From Bog-756 sp963738545 (GTDB taxonomy: Bacteria; Actinomycetota; Acidimicrobiia; Acidimicrobiales; RAAP-2): 64,000 nt of DNA. The translations under genes were made by a program, and so were the position numbers. How positions within the stretch are numbered: position 1 is the stretch's first letter; each line of letters opens with the position of its first letter. A model generated the notes under the pieces. The model had not been told where the DNA came from, did not search any database, and worked only from the letters and a program-made list of their open reading frames with translations. Location of the stretch: positions 558,001 through 622,000 of the forward strand of contig CAVTXA010000009.1 in the NCBI GenBank assembly GCA_963738545.1, in the 5' to 3' direction. Below are positions 39,748 through 47,923 of this stretch, in pieces.

Positions 39748-39960
39748 GTGGACACCTTCCTGCGGTACCTTCAGGTCCGGGCCTTTGGACGGGGCCTTCG
39801 GGGCTACCACTCCGCCTGGGTGGTGGTGGGCGTGGCCGTGTGGATGATCAACCGTGCACGCCACGCCGACGACGTCGTCTACCGGACCAAGCTGAAGCCG
39901 GGCGAGACCCTCTTCGTTCAGGCCAGCAAGCCCGCCCCGTCCAAGCGCTCGCGTCGCTGA
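39748..39960 (+). CDS. Small basic protein of unknown function
   Basis: The 70-residue product starts at GTG 39748, 3 nt after the previous stop. It has a weak membrane segment (AWVVVGVAVWMI), followed by VVYRTKLKPGETLFVQ and a basic tail KRSRR. The order of three small membrane-associated genes before trmI suggests one transcript. Confidence 0.65.
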   Translation: MDTFLRYLQVRAFGRGLRGYHSAWVVVGVAVWMINRARHADDVVYRTKLKPGETLFVQASKPAPSKRSRR

Positions 39961-40021
39961 GTGCCGCACCGCTCGGACGAGCCAGCCGTTGCATGACGTC
40001 GGTGGGGGAGGGGACCGATCC

Positions 40022-40855
40022 ATGCTGGTCGCCGGCGAACGGGTCCTGCTGGTCGACGCCAAGAAGCGTCACTACCTGATCACCCTCCGGGCCGGCGCCT
40101 CGTTCCACACCCACGTGGGAATCGTCGAGCACGACCGCCTGATCGGGACGCCGGAGGGCTCCACCATCCTCGGCAGCACAGGGCGCAAGTTCCTCGTGGT
40201 GCGACCGACGCTCGCCGACGCCGTGCTCAAGATGCCCCGAGGCGCCCAGGTCATCTACCCGAAGGATCTCGGGGCCATCCTCATCGAAGCCGACATCGCC
40301 CCCGGGGTCCGGGTCCTCGAGGCCGGTGTGGGATCGGGCGCCCTGTCGATGGCGCTGCTCCGGGCCGGGGCCGAGGTGGTCGGCTACGAGCTACGCCAGG
40401 ACTTCGCCGACGGGGCCCGGGCCAACGTGGAGGCCATGTTGGGCCCCGGGGCCCGATACCGCGTGGAGCTGCGCGACGTCTACGAAGGCATCGACGAGGT
40501 GGGGCTGGACCGGATCCTGCTCGACCTGCCCGAACCGTGGCGGGTCCTGCCCCACGCCGAGGTGGCCCTGCGTCCCGGCGGCATCCTCTGCGCGTACCTG
40601 CCCTCCATCAATCAGACCGCACAGCTGCGGGCGGCCATGGACCGGAGCGGCTTCGGCCTGGCCTCCACGCTGGAGGTACTGCACCGCACCTGGCACATCG
40701 AGGACCGATCGGTCCGGCCCGACCATCGTATGGTCGGCCACACGGGCTTCCTGACCACGGGGAGGCGACTCCTGCCCTTCGACGAGGGTTCCGAGAGCGC
40801 ACCGGACGAACCGGGGGTCGATCCGGCGGGTGCGCAGCCCAGCCCGGCGCGTTAG
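40022..40855 (+). CDS. trmI: tRNA (adenine-58-N1)-methyltransferase
   Basis: The 277-residue enzyme methylates A58 in the T-loop of tRNAs. The N-terminal beta domain (residues 1-70) leads to the Rossmann methyltransferase domain with VLEAGVGSGALSMALL (AdoMet motif), YELRQDFADGARANVE, and the catalytic LDLPEPWRVLP segment. Mycobacterial trmI (Rv2118c) also lies beside the proteasome ATPase locus. ATG 40022 has a G/A-rich ribosome site; TTG 39989 is an in-frame alternative. Its stop shares TTAG with the convergent ferredoxin gene. Confidence 0.93.
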   Translation: MLVAGERVLLVDAKKRHYLITLRAGASFHTHVGIVEHDRLIGTPEGSTILGSTGRKFLVVRPTLADAVLKMPRGAQVIYPKDLGAILIEADIAPGVRVLEAGVGSGALSMALLRAGAEVVGYELRQDFADGARANVEAMLGPGARYRVELRDVYEGIDEVGLDRILLDLPEPWRVLPHAEVALRPGGILCAYLPSINQTAQLRAAMDRSGFGLASTLEVLHRTWHIEDRSVRPDHRMVGHTGFLTTGRRLLPFDEGSESAPDEPGVDPAGAQPSPAR

Positions 40856-41088
40856 CCCTGCTCGATGAAGATGCACTCCCCAGGGCACTCCTCGGACGCC
40901 TCGACCACGGCATCCTCGAGGTCGGCGGGCACCGCGGCCATGCCGCCGGAGCCACCCGGCTCGTTCTTCACGTCAGCGCCCTCTTTCACGTAGGCCAAAC
41001 CGTCGTCGAGCAAAGTGAACACCGCGGGGGCGATCTCTTCGCAGAGACCGTCACCCGTGCAGAGATCCTGGTCGATCCAGACCTTCAT
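40852..41088 (-). CDS. 3Fe-4S/4Fe-4S type ferredoxin
   Basis: The 78-residue protein has an N-terminal cluster motif DLCTGDGLCEEIAP (C10, C16) and a C-terminal CPGECIFIE, the layout of actinobacterial single-cluster ferredoxins that serve cytochromes P450 or oxygenases. The central loop KNEPGGSGGMAA is longer than in SoyB-type ferredoxins. It is divergent from arc, and no obvious redox partner is adjacent. GAGGAG stands 12 nt upstream of the ATG. Confidence 0.85.
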   Translation of the reverse strand: MKVWIDQDLCTGDGLCEEIAPAVFTLLDDGLAYVKEGADVKNEPGGSGGMAAVPADLEDAVVEASEECPGECIFIEQG

Positions 41089-41279
41089 CAGTTGTGTCAC
41101 TCCTCGGTTTTCTACCCGTGCATTCGACAGCGTCCGGCCCTGGGCCCACAGGTGGACCACGGTGGGTACGTCCTCGGCCAGCGAACTTCTGAGCCCGCCG
41201 TCGTACCCGAGGATCGACGCCCTGGGCACAATGCTATCCGCAACCGTGGAGGGAGTGGCTGACGATGCGTCAGATGGGC

Positions 41280-41293
41280 CGTCGGGCCCGACG
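41280..41293. repeat. 14-bp GC palindrome upstream of arc
   Basis: CGTCGGGCCCGACG, perfect. It lies 54 bp upstream of the arc -10 box, in the ferredoxin-arc divergent region. It may be chance in such GC-rich DNA. Confidence 0.35.
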
Positions 41294-41346
41294 TCCCCGG
41301 GCTCTGGCCTGCACGCCAAAGCGTCGGATGGGCACGGCCCCCGGTG

Positions 41347-41352
41347 TAGGGT
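41347..41352 (+). promoter_or_regulatory. -10 box upstream of arc
   Basis: TAGGGT is followed after 8 nt by GTG 41361, which opens an 11-codon frame overlapping the arc start at GTG 41380. Confidence 0.45.
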
Positions 41353-41360
41353 CGCCTCTG

Positions 41361-41396
41361 GTGACGATTCTCGGACGAGGTGATTCCCACGGTTGA
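41361..41396 (+). CDS. Possible leaderless short upstream ORF overlapping arc start
   Basis: GTG 41361 sits where a leaderless start is expected and reads 11 codons (MTILGRGDSHG) to a TGA that lies 17 nt inside arc in another frame. The arc GTG at 41380 has only a weak ribosome site, so translation of this short frame could control arc. It could also be incidental. Confidence 0.25.
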   Translation: MTILGRGDSHG

Positions 41397-43167
41397 TTTC
41401 GAAGACGCGCACGACGATCGACGGCCGGCGGCCGACGGTTCCGAGGACGACCTCGAGACGCTCCAGGCCCGGGCCCAGGCAGCAGAGGAGGAAGTCACCC
41501 TCCTCCGTCGGCGCCTCCAGGAGAGCCCCCGCCGGGTCCAGACCCTCGAGGAGAAACTGCTCGAGACCAAGGGGCAACTGGCCCAGGCCATCTCGCAGAA
41601 CGAGAAGCTGACCTTCACCCTCCAGACGGCCAAGGAGCATGTGGCCAACCTGCGCGAGGAGGTCGAGAAGCTGACCCAGCCGCCGGCGGCCTACGGCACG
41701 TTCCTCGGGACCAACGACGACGGCACCGTCGACGTCTTCTCGGGGGGGAGGAAGATGCGGGTCTCGCTCCACCCCGATATCGATCCCGACGAGATGCAGC
41801 GGGGCAACGAGGTGGTCCTCAACGAGTCGCTCAATGTGATCCTGGCCCGCCAGGGTGAGGGTTCGGGTGAGGTCGTGGTCCTGAAGGAGGTCCTCGACGA
41901 CGGAAAGCGGGCCCTGGTCTTCGGACGGGCCGACGAGGAGCGGGTGGCCGAGCTGTCCGACGCCCTCCTCGGGGTCAAGCTCCGCGCCGGCGACACCGTG
42001 CTGATGGAGAGCCGCACCGGCCTCCTCATCGAGAAGCTGGCCCGCCCCGAGGTCGAAGAGCTCGTCCTCGAAGAGGTGCCCGACGTGACCTACGCCGACG
42101 TCGGCGGCCTCGACGACCAGATCGAGGCCATCACCGACGCCGTCGAGCTGCCCTACCTCTACCGGGAGCTCTACACCGAGCACAAGCTCCCCGCCCCCAA
42201 GGGCATCCTCCTCTACGGGCCGCCGGGGTGTGGCAAGACGCTCATCGCCAAGGCCGTGGCCAACTCGCTGGCCAAGAAGGTGGCCGAGGTGACGGGTAAC
42301 ACCAACGCCCGCAGCTACTTCCTTAACATCAAGGGCCCGGAGCTGCTCAACAAGTACGTGGGGGAGACCGAGCGCCAGATCCGACTGGTGTTCCAGCGGG
42401 CCCGGGAGAAGTCCGAAGAGGGTGTCCCGGTGATCGTCTTCTTCGACGAGATGGACTCCTTGTTCCGTACCCGGGGTACCGGTATCAGCTCGGACATGGA
42501 GTCGACCATCGTGCCGCAGCTGCTGGCCGAGATCGACGGCGTGGAGACCCTGAAGGACGTCATCGTGATCGGCGCGTCGAACCGTGAGGATCTGATCGAC
42601 CCGGCCATCCTGCGCCCCGGCCGACTCGATGTGAAGATCCGGATCGAGCGGCCCAACGAGGTGGCGGCAGCGCAGATCTTCTCGCGCTACCTGACCCCGG
42701 ACCTGCCCCTCGACGCCGGTGAGGTCCAGTCGCTGGGCGGGGGCGATCCGGCCAAGGCCACCCAGGCCATGATCGAGGCCACGGTGGCCGAGATGTACCG
42801 GAACGACGAGGAGAACCGCTTCCTCGAGGTCACCTACCAGAACGGTGACAAAGAGGTCCTCTACTACCGAGATTTCTCCTCGGGGGCCATGATCGAGAAC
42901 ATCGTCCGCCGGGCCAAGAAGCTGGCCATCAAGCGGGCCATCGCCGAGGAGGGCCGGGGCATCCGCACCGACGACCTGCTCGAGTCGATCCGACAGGAGT
43001 ACAAGGAGAACGAGGATCTCCCGAACACCACCAATCCCGACGACTGGGCCAAGATCTCCGGGAAGAAGGGTGAGCGGATCGTCTACATCCGTACCCTCAT
43101 CAGCGATCGAGACGAGACCAAGGGCGGCCGCTCCATCGAGCGGGTGGGAACCGGTCAGTATCTCTGA
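41380..43167 (+). CDS. arc: Proteasome-associated AAA ATPase ARC/Mpa
   Basis: The 595-residue ATPase recognises Pup and unfolds pupylated proteins into the 20S core. Residues about 25-95 form a coiled coil that captures Pup. OB domains follow, then the AAA module with Walker A GPPGCGKT, Walker B VIVFFDEMDS and SNREDLIDPAILRPGRLD. The last residues GQYL form the C-terminal motif that docks into the proteasome and opens its gate. GTG 41380 is the only in-frame start before a stop codon. dop follows 25 nt later with its own -10 box. Confidence 0.97.
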   Translation: MIPTVDFEDAHDDRRPAADGSEDDLETLQARAQAAEEEVTLLRRRLQESPRRVQTLEEKLLETKGQLAQAISQNEKLTFTLQTAKEHVANLREEVEKLTQPPAAYGTFLGTNDDGTVDVFSGGRKMRVSLHPDIDPDEMQRGNEVVLNESLNVILARQGEGSGEVVVLKEVLDDGKRALVFGRADEERVAELSDALLGVKLRAGDTVLMESRTGLLIEKLARPEVEELVLEEVPDVTYADVGGLDDQIEAITDAVELPYLYRELYTEHKLPAPKGILLYGPPGCGKTLIAKAVANSLAKKVAEVTGNTNARSYFLNIKGPELLNKYVGETERQIRLVFQRAREKSEEGVPVIVFFDEMDSLFRTRGTGISSDMESTIVPQLLAEIDGVETLKDVIVIGASNREDLIDPAILRPGRLDVKIRIERPNEVAAAQIFSRYLTPDLPLDAGEVQSLGGGDPAKATQAMIEATVAEMYRNDEENRFLEVTYQNGDKEVLYYRDFSSGAMIENIVRRAKKLAIKRAIAEEGRGIRTDDLLESIRQEYKENEDLPNTTNPDDWAKISGKKGERIVYIRTLISDRDETKGGRSIERVGTGQYL

Positions 43168-43180
43168 TCACGGGCCGGGA

Positions 43181-43186
43181 TAGGGT
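43181..43186 (+). promoter_or_regulatory. Leaderless-type -10 box of dop
   Basis: TAGGGT, 6 nt, GTG 43193. Confidence 0.5.
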
Positions 43187-43192
43187 CGACCC

Positions 43193-44686
43193 GTGGCCAT
43201 TCCCAAGGTCTGTGGCATCGAGACGGAGTACGGCATCCACGTGGTGCACGGCGACCCGAATCCCATTGCCGCGTCCTCGGTGCTCATCAACGCCTACGCC
43301 CACGACGTAGCCCGCCAGCAGACGGGCTGGGACTTCGAGGACGAGGCCCCGGGCAACGACGCGCGGGGTTTTGCCCGCGAGGGAGCCATGCCCCCCCAGG
43401 TAGAGACCCATCTGGTCAACACAGTGCTCACCAACGGGGCCCGCTACTACGTGGACCACGCCCATCCGGAGTTCTCCACCCCCGAGTGTCGTGACGCACT
43501 CGAATGCCTGCGCTACGACCGGGCCGGCGAGATGATCCTGATCCGGTCCATGGAGGCGGCCGACCTGTCCTCTCGCGACGGTTCACGTCTGGTCATCTAC
43601 AAGAACAACTCGGACGGGAAGGGCAACTCGTACGGGGCCCACGAGAACTACCTGATGGACCGGGCCGCGCCGTTCAACCGGATCGTGGCCGGGGTGACGC
43701 CCCACTTCGTCACCCGGCAGATCTTCGCCGGGGCCGGCAAGGTCGGTGCCGAGACCGCCACCCACGACGGGACCGCGGTCGACTTCCAACTCTCCCAGCG
43801 GGCCGAGTTCTTCGAGGAGCAGGTCGGCCTGGAGACCACGCTGAAGCGCCCCATCGTCAACACCCGCGACGAGCCCCACGCCGATCCCCACCGCTATCGG
43901 CGGCTGCACGTCATCGTAGGGGACGCCAACCTGGCCGAGGTGGCCACCTTCTTGAAGGTGGGCACGACGTCGCTGGTGCTGGCCATGATCGAGGACGATG
44001 TGTCGGGCAGCCGCAGCCTGGTGCTGGCCGACCCGGTGACCGCCATGCACGACGTGGCCCTGGACCGGTCCTTCACCCGGCCGTTGCTCATGGCCGACGG
44101 ATCCACCGCCACCGCCTTGGCCATCCAGTGGGAGCTGTTCTCCCTGGCCCGCAAGTACGCCGACGACGAGGGGCTGGACTGCCTGGGCGACGAGTCGGTG
44201 GGTCGGGCCGTCCTGGCCCGCTGGGAAGAGGTCCTCCACGGCCTGGAGACCGACCCCATGACCCTGGCCCGCCAGCTCGACTGGGTGGCCAAGCTCCAGC
44301 TCATCGAGGCCTACCGGGACCGGCACGGGCTCGACTGGGGCGACCAGCGGCTGGCGGCCCTGGACCTCCAGTACCACGACCTGCGGCCGTCCAAGTCGCT
44401 CTTTGCCCGGCTGGACACCGAGCGCCTGGTGGACGAGGCCTCGGTGGTCGCCGCCATCACCGAGCCTCCCCGGGGGACCCGGGCCTGGTTCCGTGGGGAG
44501 TGCCTGAAGAAGTGGCCGGCCGCGGTGGTCACGGCCAACTGGGATTCCCTGGTGTTCGACCTCGGCACCGACCCCCTCCGGCGCGTCCCTATGATGGACC
44601 CCTTGAAGGGAACGGCCGAACACGTGGAGGCGCTGCTGGCATCGTGTGCGAGCCCGTCCGAGCTCTTGGACCGACTGAGCAGCTAG
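43193..44686 (+). CDS. dop: Depupylase/deamidase Dop
   Basis: The 497-residue enzyme removes Pup from proteins and deamidates Pup-Gln when needed. It shares the carboxylate-amine ligase fold with PafA: GIETEYGI at the N-terminus, YYVDHAHPEFSTPEC with the key aspartate, YKNNSDGKGNSYGAHENYL, and RPIVNTRDEPHAD. An insert of about 35-40 residues after ASSVLINAY, before VNTVLTNGARYY, is the Dop-loop that separates it from PafA. Since Pup here ends in Glu, deamidation should not be required and depupylation is the likely role. Confidence 0.96.
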   Translation: MAIPKVCGIETEYGIHVVHGDPNPIAASSVLINAYAHDVARQQTGWDFEDEAPGNDARGFAREGAMPPQVETHLVNTVLTNGARYYVDHAHPEFSTPECRDALECLRYDRAGEMILIRSMEAADLSSRDGSRLVIYKNNSDGKGNSYGAHENYLMDRAAPFNRIVAGVTPHFVTRQIFAGAGKVGAETATHDGTAVDFQLSQRAEFFEEQVGLETTLKRPIVNTRDEPHADPHRYRRLHVIVGDANLAEVATFLKVGTTSLVLAMIEDDVSGSRSLVLADPVTAMHDVALDRSFTRPLLMADGSTATALAIQWELFSLARKYADDEGLDCLGDESVGRAVLARWEEVLHGLETDPMTLARQLDWVAKLQLIEAYRDRHGLDWGDQRLAALDLQYHDLRPSKSLFARLDTERLVDEASVVAAITEPPRGTRAWFRGECLKKWPAAVVTANWDSLVFDLGTDPLRRVPMMDPLKGTAEHVEALLASCASPSELLDRLSS

Positions 44687-44697
44687 GAGAGTAGGGG

Positions 44698-44723
44698 ATG
44701 GCTGAACGAGATGGCTGAACGAG
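44698..44723 (+). repeat. 13-bp tandem duplication at the pup start
   Basis: ATGGCTGAACGAG occurs twice in a row (44698-44710 and 44711-44723). The first ATG is out of frame with pup and reads MAERDG then stops at 44718; the second ATG starts pup. AGGAG upstream is spaced for the first ATG. Confidence 0.9.
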
Positions 44724-44908
44724 AACAGAAGAAGAAGACGACCACCACCGAGCGCGCCGATGAGGTGGTCGAGGAGGTCCCGGCCGCCTCGGCCAGCGGT
44801 GAGAAGTTGAAGGCCGAGCTGGACGACCTCCTCGACGAGATCGACGAGGTGTTGGAGGACAACGCCGAGGAGTTCGTGCGCAACTACGTCCAGAAGGGCG
44901 GCGAGTAG
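44711..44908 (+). CDS. pup: Prokaryotic ubiquitin-like protein Pup
   Basis: The 65-residue, largely disordered protein is ligated by PafA through its C-terminal residue to lysines of target proteins. It has a Lys/Thr-rich start, the helix-forming region EKLKAELDDLLDEIDEVLEDN that binds the ARC coiled coil, and the C-terminus FVRNYVQKGGE. Ending in Glu (E65) rather than Gln, it is ready for ligation without Dop deamidation. The start region is a 13-bp duplication with a competing out-of-frame ATG. It lies between dop and prcB. Confidence 0.97.
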   Translation: MAEREQKKKTTTTERADEVVEEVPAASASGEKLKAELDDLLDEIDEVLEDNAEEFVRNYVQKGGE

Positions 44909-44913
44909 CCCAA

Positions 44914-45735
44914 GTGACGCTGCCGCTGTTCACGACGACCGAGGATCCCGGGCCCGACTTCGCCGGGCTGATCCGACGACTCCGGGTCCCGCTGCACCCG
45001 ACCATGACGGGTGGCGCCATGGCTCCGGGCCCGGCCGGTGGGGCCGGTGACTTCCGCCACGGGACGACGGTGGTGGCGCTGCGCTTCGCCGACGGCATCG
45101 TCATGGCTGGCGACCGTCGGGCCACCGAGGGCCATGCCATCGCCCACCGGGCCATGGAGAAGGTCTTCCCGGCCGATCGCTACTCGGCCGTGGCCATCGC
45201 CGGCGCCGCCGGTCCGGCCGTGGAGATGGTCCGGCTCTTCCAGACCCAGCTCGAGCACTACGAGAAGGTGGAGGGTGTGGTCCTCAGCCTCGAGGGCAAG
45301 GCCAACCAGCTGGGCCAGATGGTGCGCGAGCACCTGCCCATGGCCATGCAGGGTCTGGCCGTGGTGCCCCTGTTCGCTGGCTACGACCTGGCCCGGGGGA
45401 CCGGCCGCATCTTCACCTATGACGTGACCGGCGGCCACTACGAGGAGACCGAGCACAACGCCACCGGGTCCGGCGGCCGGGACGCCCGTACCACCATCAA
45501 GTTGGGCTACCGGGTGGGGATGGAGCGCGACGACGCCGTGGAGCTGGCCATCGAGGCCCTCTACGAGGCGGCCGACGAGGACTCCGCCACCGGCGGCCCC
45601 GACCTGATCCGGGGCATCTACCCCCTGGTGGCCACCGTCACCGCCGAGGGCTTCGCCTCGGTGCCCGAGGACGAGGTGGCCGAACGGTTCGCCTCGCTCA
45701 TCGAGCGGCGCCGGTCGGAGGGTCGCCAGCCATGA
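44914..45735 (+). CDS. prcB: Proteasome beta subunit
   Basis: The 273-residue catalytic subunit of the 20S proteasome has a 50-residue propeptide followed by the mature N-terminus at T51 in FRHGTTVVALRF, the nucleophilic threonine. The core shows GDRRATEGHAIAHR, AIAGAAGPAVEMVRLFQ and SGGRDARTTIKLGYR. It lies 5 nt after pup, and its end overlaps prcA as ATGA, so both subunits are made in balance. Confidence 0.97.
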   Translation: MTLPLFTTTEDPGPDFAGLIRRLRVPLHPTMTGGAMAPGPAGGAGDFRHGTTVVALRFADGIVMAGDRRATEGHAIAHRAMEKVFPADRYSAVAIAGAAGPAVEMVRLFQTQLEHYEKVEGVVLSLEGKANQLGQMVREHLPMAMQGLAVVPLFAGYDLARGTGRIFTYDVTGGHYEETEHNATGSGGRDARTTIKLGYRVGMERDDAVELAIEALYEAADEDSATGGPDLIRGIYPLVATVTAEGFASVPEDEVAERFASLIERRRSEGRQP

Positions 45736-46409
45736 CCATGCCGTACTACGTGGCCCCCGAACAGGTGATGAAGGACCGGGCCGAGTACGCCCAGAAGGGC
45801 ATCGCCCGCGGTCGGTCGCTCATCGCCTCCACCTACGACGAGGGCATCGTCATCGTGGCCGACAACCCGTCGCGCTCCCTCCACAAGATCAGTGAGATCT
45901 ACGACCGCATCGCCTTCGCCGGCGTCGGGAAGTACAACGAGTTCGACCAGCTGCGGGTGTCCGGCATCCGCCACGCCGATACCAAGGGCTACGCCTACAG
46001 CCGTGAGGACGTCGACGCCCGGTCCCTGGCCAACCTCTACGCCCAGTACCTCGGTCAGGTCTTCACCCACGAGATGAAGCCGTTGGAAGTGGAGATCCTG
46101 GTGGCCGAGCTGGGCACCGGGCTGCACGCGGCCCAGCTGTACCACATCGCCTACGAGGGAACCATCACCGACGAGGATCGGTACGCCGTGCTGGGAGGGG
46201 AGACCGAGACCATCGCCCAACGCCTGGAGGAGTCGTGGACCGCGGGATGGTCGCTGACCGACGCCCTGCGCGCCGCGGTGGCCGCCCTGGCCGGGCCGGA
46301 CCGGACCCTGACCGGGAGCGATCTCGAGGTGGCGGTGCTGGCCCAGGGGAACGGCCGCCGAGCCTTCCGCCGCCTGGTCGACGAGGAGCTTTCGGCCCTG
46401 CTGGCCTGA
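45732..46409 (+). CDS. prcA: Proteasome alpha subunit
   Basis: The 225-residue structural subunit forms the outer, gating rings of the 20S proteasome. It has the alpha-type N-terminus MPYYVAPEQVMKDRAEYAQKG, then GIVIVADNPSRSLHKISEIYDRI and YLGQVFTHEMKPLEVEILVAEL, with no catalytic threonine. The ATG overlaps the prcB stop as ATGA. The C-terminus is short, lacking the long Ala/Lys tail of some actinobacteria. Confidence 0.97.
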   Translation: MTMPYYVAPEQVMKDRAEYAQKGIARGRSLIASTYDEGIVIVADNPSRSLHKISEIYDRIAFAGVGKYNEFDQLRVSGIRHADTKGYAYSREDVDARSLANLYAQYLGQVFTHEMKPLEVEILVAELGTGLHAAQLYHIAYEGTITDEDRYAVLGGETETIAQRLEESWTAGWSLTDALRAAVAALAGPDRTLTGSDLEVAVLAQGNGRRAFRRLVDEELSALLA

Positions 46410-46472
46410 CCGTTTCGGTGGCCCGAGGGTCCCCTCCACCAGCAGATTCACGGAGTCGGGGCCCGGTCACGG

Positions 46473-46478
46473 TACCGT
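46473..46478 (+). promoter_or_regulatory. Leaderless-type -10 box of pafA
   Basis: TACCGT, 7 nt, ATG 46486. Confidence 0.55.
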
Positions 46479-46485
46479 GGCGGTA

Positions 46486-47844
46486 ATGGACAAGCGGATC
46501 TACGGCTTGGAGAACGAGTACGGGGTCACCTGTACCCTCCGCGGGCAACGACGACTGAGCCCCGACGAGGTGGCCCGGTACCTGTTCCGCAGGGTGGTCA
46601 GCTGGGGCCGCTCGTCCAACGTCTTCCTCGAGAACGGGGCCCGGCTCTACCTCGACGTGGGCAGCCACCCCGAGTACGCCACCCCCGAGTGCGACGACAT
46701 CGCCGAACTGGTCACCCACGACAAGGCGGGGGAGTGGATCCTCTCCTCGCTGGTGGAGGGGGCCGAGGCCCGTCTGCGGGAGGAGGGCATCCGGGGGGAC
46801 ATCTACCTGTTCAAGAACAACACCGACTCGGCGGGCAACTCCTACGGCTGCCACGAGAACTACCTGACCAGCCGCAGGGACGACTTCGCCCACTACACCG
46901 AGGTGCTGATCCCGTTCCTGGTCAGCCGGCAGGCCTACGCCGGCGCCGGCAAGGTCCTCCAGACGGCTCGGGGCGCGGTGTTCTGCCTGAGCCAGCGGGC
47001 GGAGCACATCTGGGAGGGGGTGTCGTCGGCCACCACCCGGAGCCGGCCCATCATCAACACCCGGGACGAGCCCCACGCCGATGCCGAGAAGTACCGGAGG
47101 CTCCACGTCATCGTGGGCGACTCCAACATGAGCGAGTACGCCACCTTCTTGAAGGTGGGAGCCACCAGCATCGTGCTGCGCATGCTGGAGGACCCTTCGA
47201 CGGTCATGCGCGATCTGACCCTGGAGAACCCCATCCGGGCCATCCGGGAGATCAGCCACGACATCACCTGCCGGCGTCCCGTCCGCCTGGCCAACGGACG
47301 CGAGATGAGCGCGCTCGACATCCAAGGCGAGTACCTCCAGCGGGCCATCCGGTTCCGTGACCGACACGGGCTCTCCCCCCAGGAGGACCGGGCCCTCGAC
47401 ATGTGGGAGCACTGCCTAAAGGGCCTGGAGTCCGACCCGCTGTCGCTCCACCGGGAGTGCGACTGGGTGGCCAAGTACCGGCTCATCGAGGCCTACCGGG
47501 AGCGGCACGGCCTCTCGTTGCACAGCCCCAACGTCTCGTTGCTGGATCTCCAGTACCACGACGTGGACCGGTCCCGGGGGCTGTACTACCGGCTCCAGCG
47601 GCACGACCAGCTGGACCGGATCTGTGACGATGCCGCAATCGCCGCGGCCATGTCGTCACCGCCCCAGACCACCCGGGCCCGCCTGCGGGGGGAGTTCGTG
47701 AAGAAGGCCAAGGAACGCCGACGCGACTTCACCGTGGACTGGGTGCACCTCAAGCTCAACGATCAGGCCCAGCGGACGGTGCTCCTGAAGGACCCGTTCA
47801 AGTCCAAGGACGAGCGGGTCGAGAAGCTCATCGCCGGTCTGTGA
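46486..47844 (+). CDS. pafA: Pup-protein ligase PafA
   Basis: The 452-residue ligase phosphorylates the C-terminal Glu of Pup with ATP and joins it to substrate lysines. It has GLENEYGVTCTL, the catalytic-base region LYLDVGSHPEYATPEC with D57, FKNNTDSAGNSYGCHENYL, and RPIINTRDEPHADAEKYRR. It lacks the Dop-loop. Start ATG 46486 follows a TACCGT box and gives the family's usual N-terminus. The regulators pafB and pafC, which follow pafA in mycobacteria, are replaced here by signal peptidase genes. Confidence 0.97.
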   Translation: MDKRIYGLENEYGVTCTLRGQRRLSPDEVARYLFRRVVSWGRSSNVFLENGARLYLDVGSHPEYATPECDDIAELVTHDKAGEWILSSLVEGAEARLREEGIRGDIYLFKNNTDSAGNSYGCHENYLTSRRDDFAHYTEVLIPFLVSRQAYAGAGKVLQTARGAVFCLSQRAEHIWEGVSSATTRSRPIINTRDEPHADAEKYRRLHVIVGDSNMSEYATFLKVGATSIVLRMLEDPSTVMRDLTLENPIRAIREISHDITCRRPVRLANGREMSALDIQGEYLQRAIRFRDRHGLSPQEDRALDMWEHCLKGLESDPLSLHRECDWVAKYRLIEAYRERHGLSLHSPNVSLLDLQYHDVDRSRGLYYRLQRHDQLDRICDDAAIAAAMSSPPQTTRARLRGEFVKKAKERRRDFTVDWVHLKLNDQAQRTVLLKDPFKSKDERVEKLIAGL

Positions 47845-47908
47845 CGCGGCGGTCCCGGCGGTGGGCGCGGGCCGCACCCGACGACGCAACCGGGCGGCTC
47901 CGGTGCGG

Positions 47909-47914
47909 TAGCGT
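47909..47914 (+). promoter_or_regulatory. -10-like box of first signal peptidase gene
   Basis: TAGCGT, 9 nt, GTG 47924. Confidence 0.4.
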
Positions 47915-47923
47915 CGCCTGATT

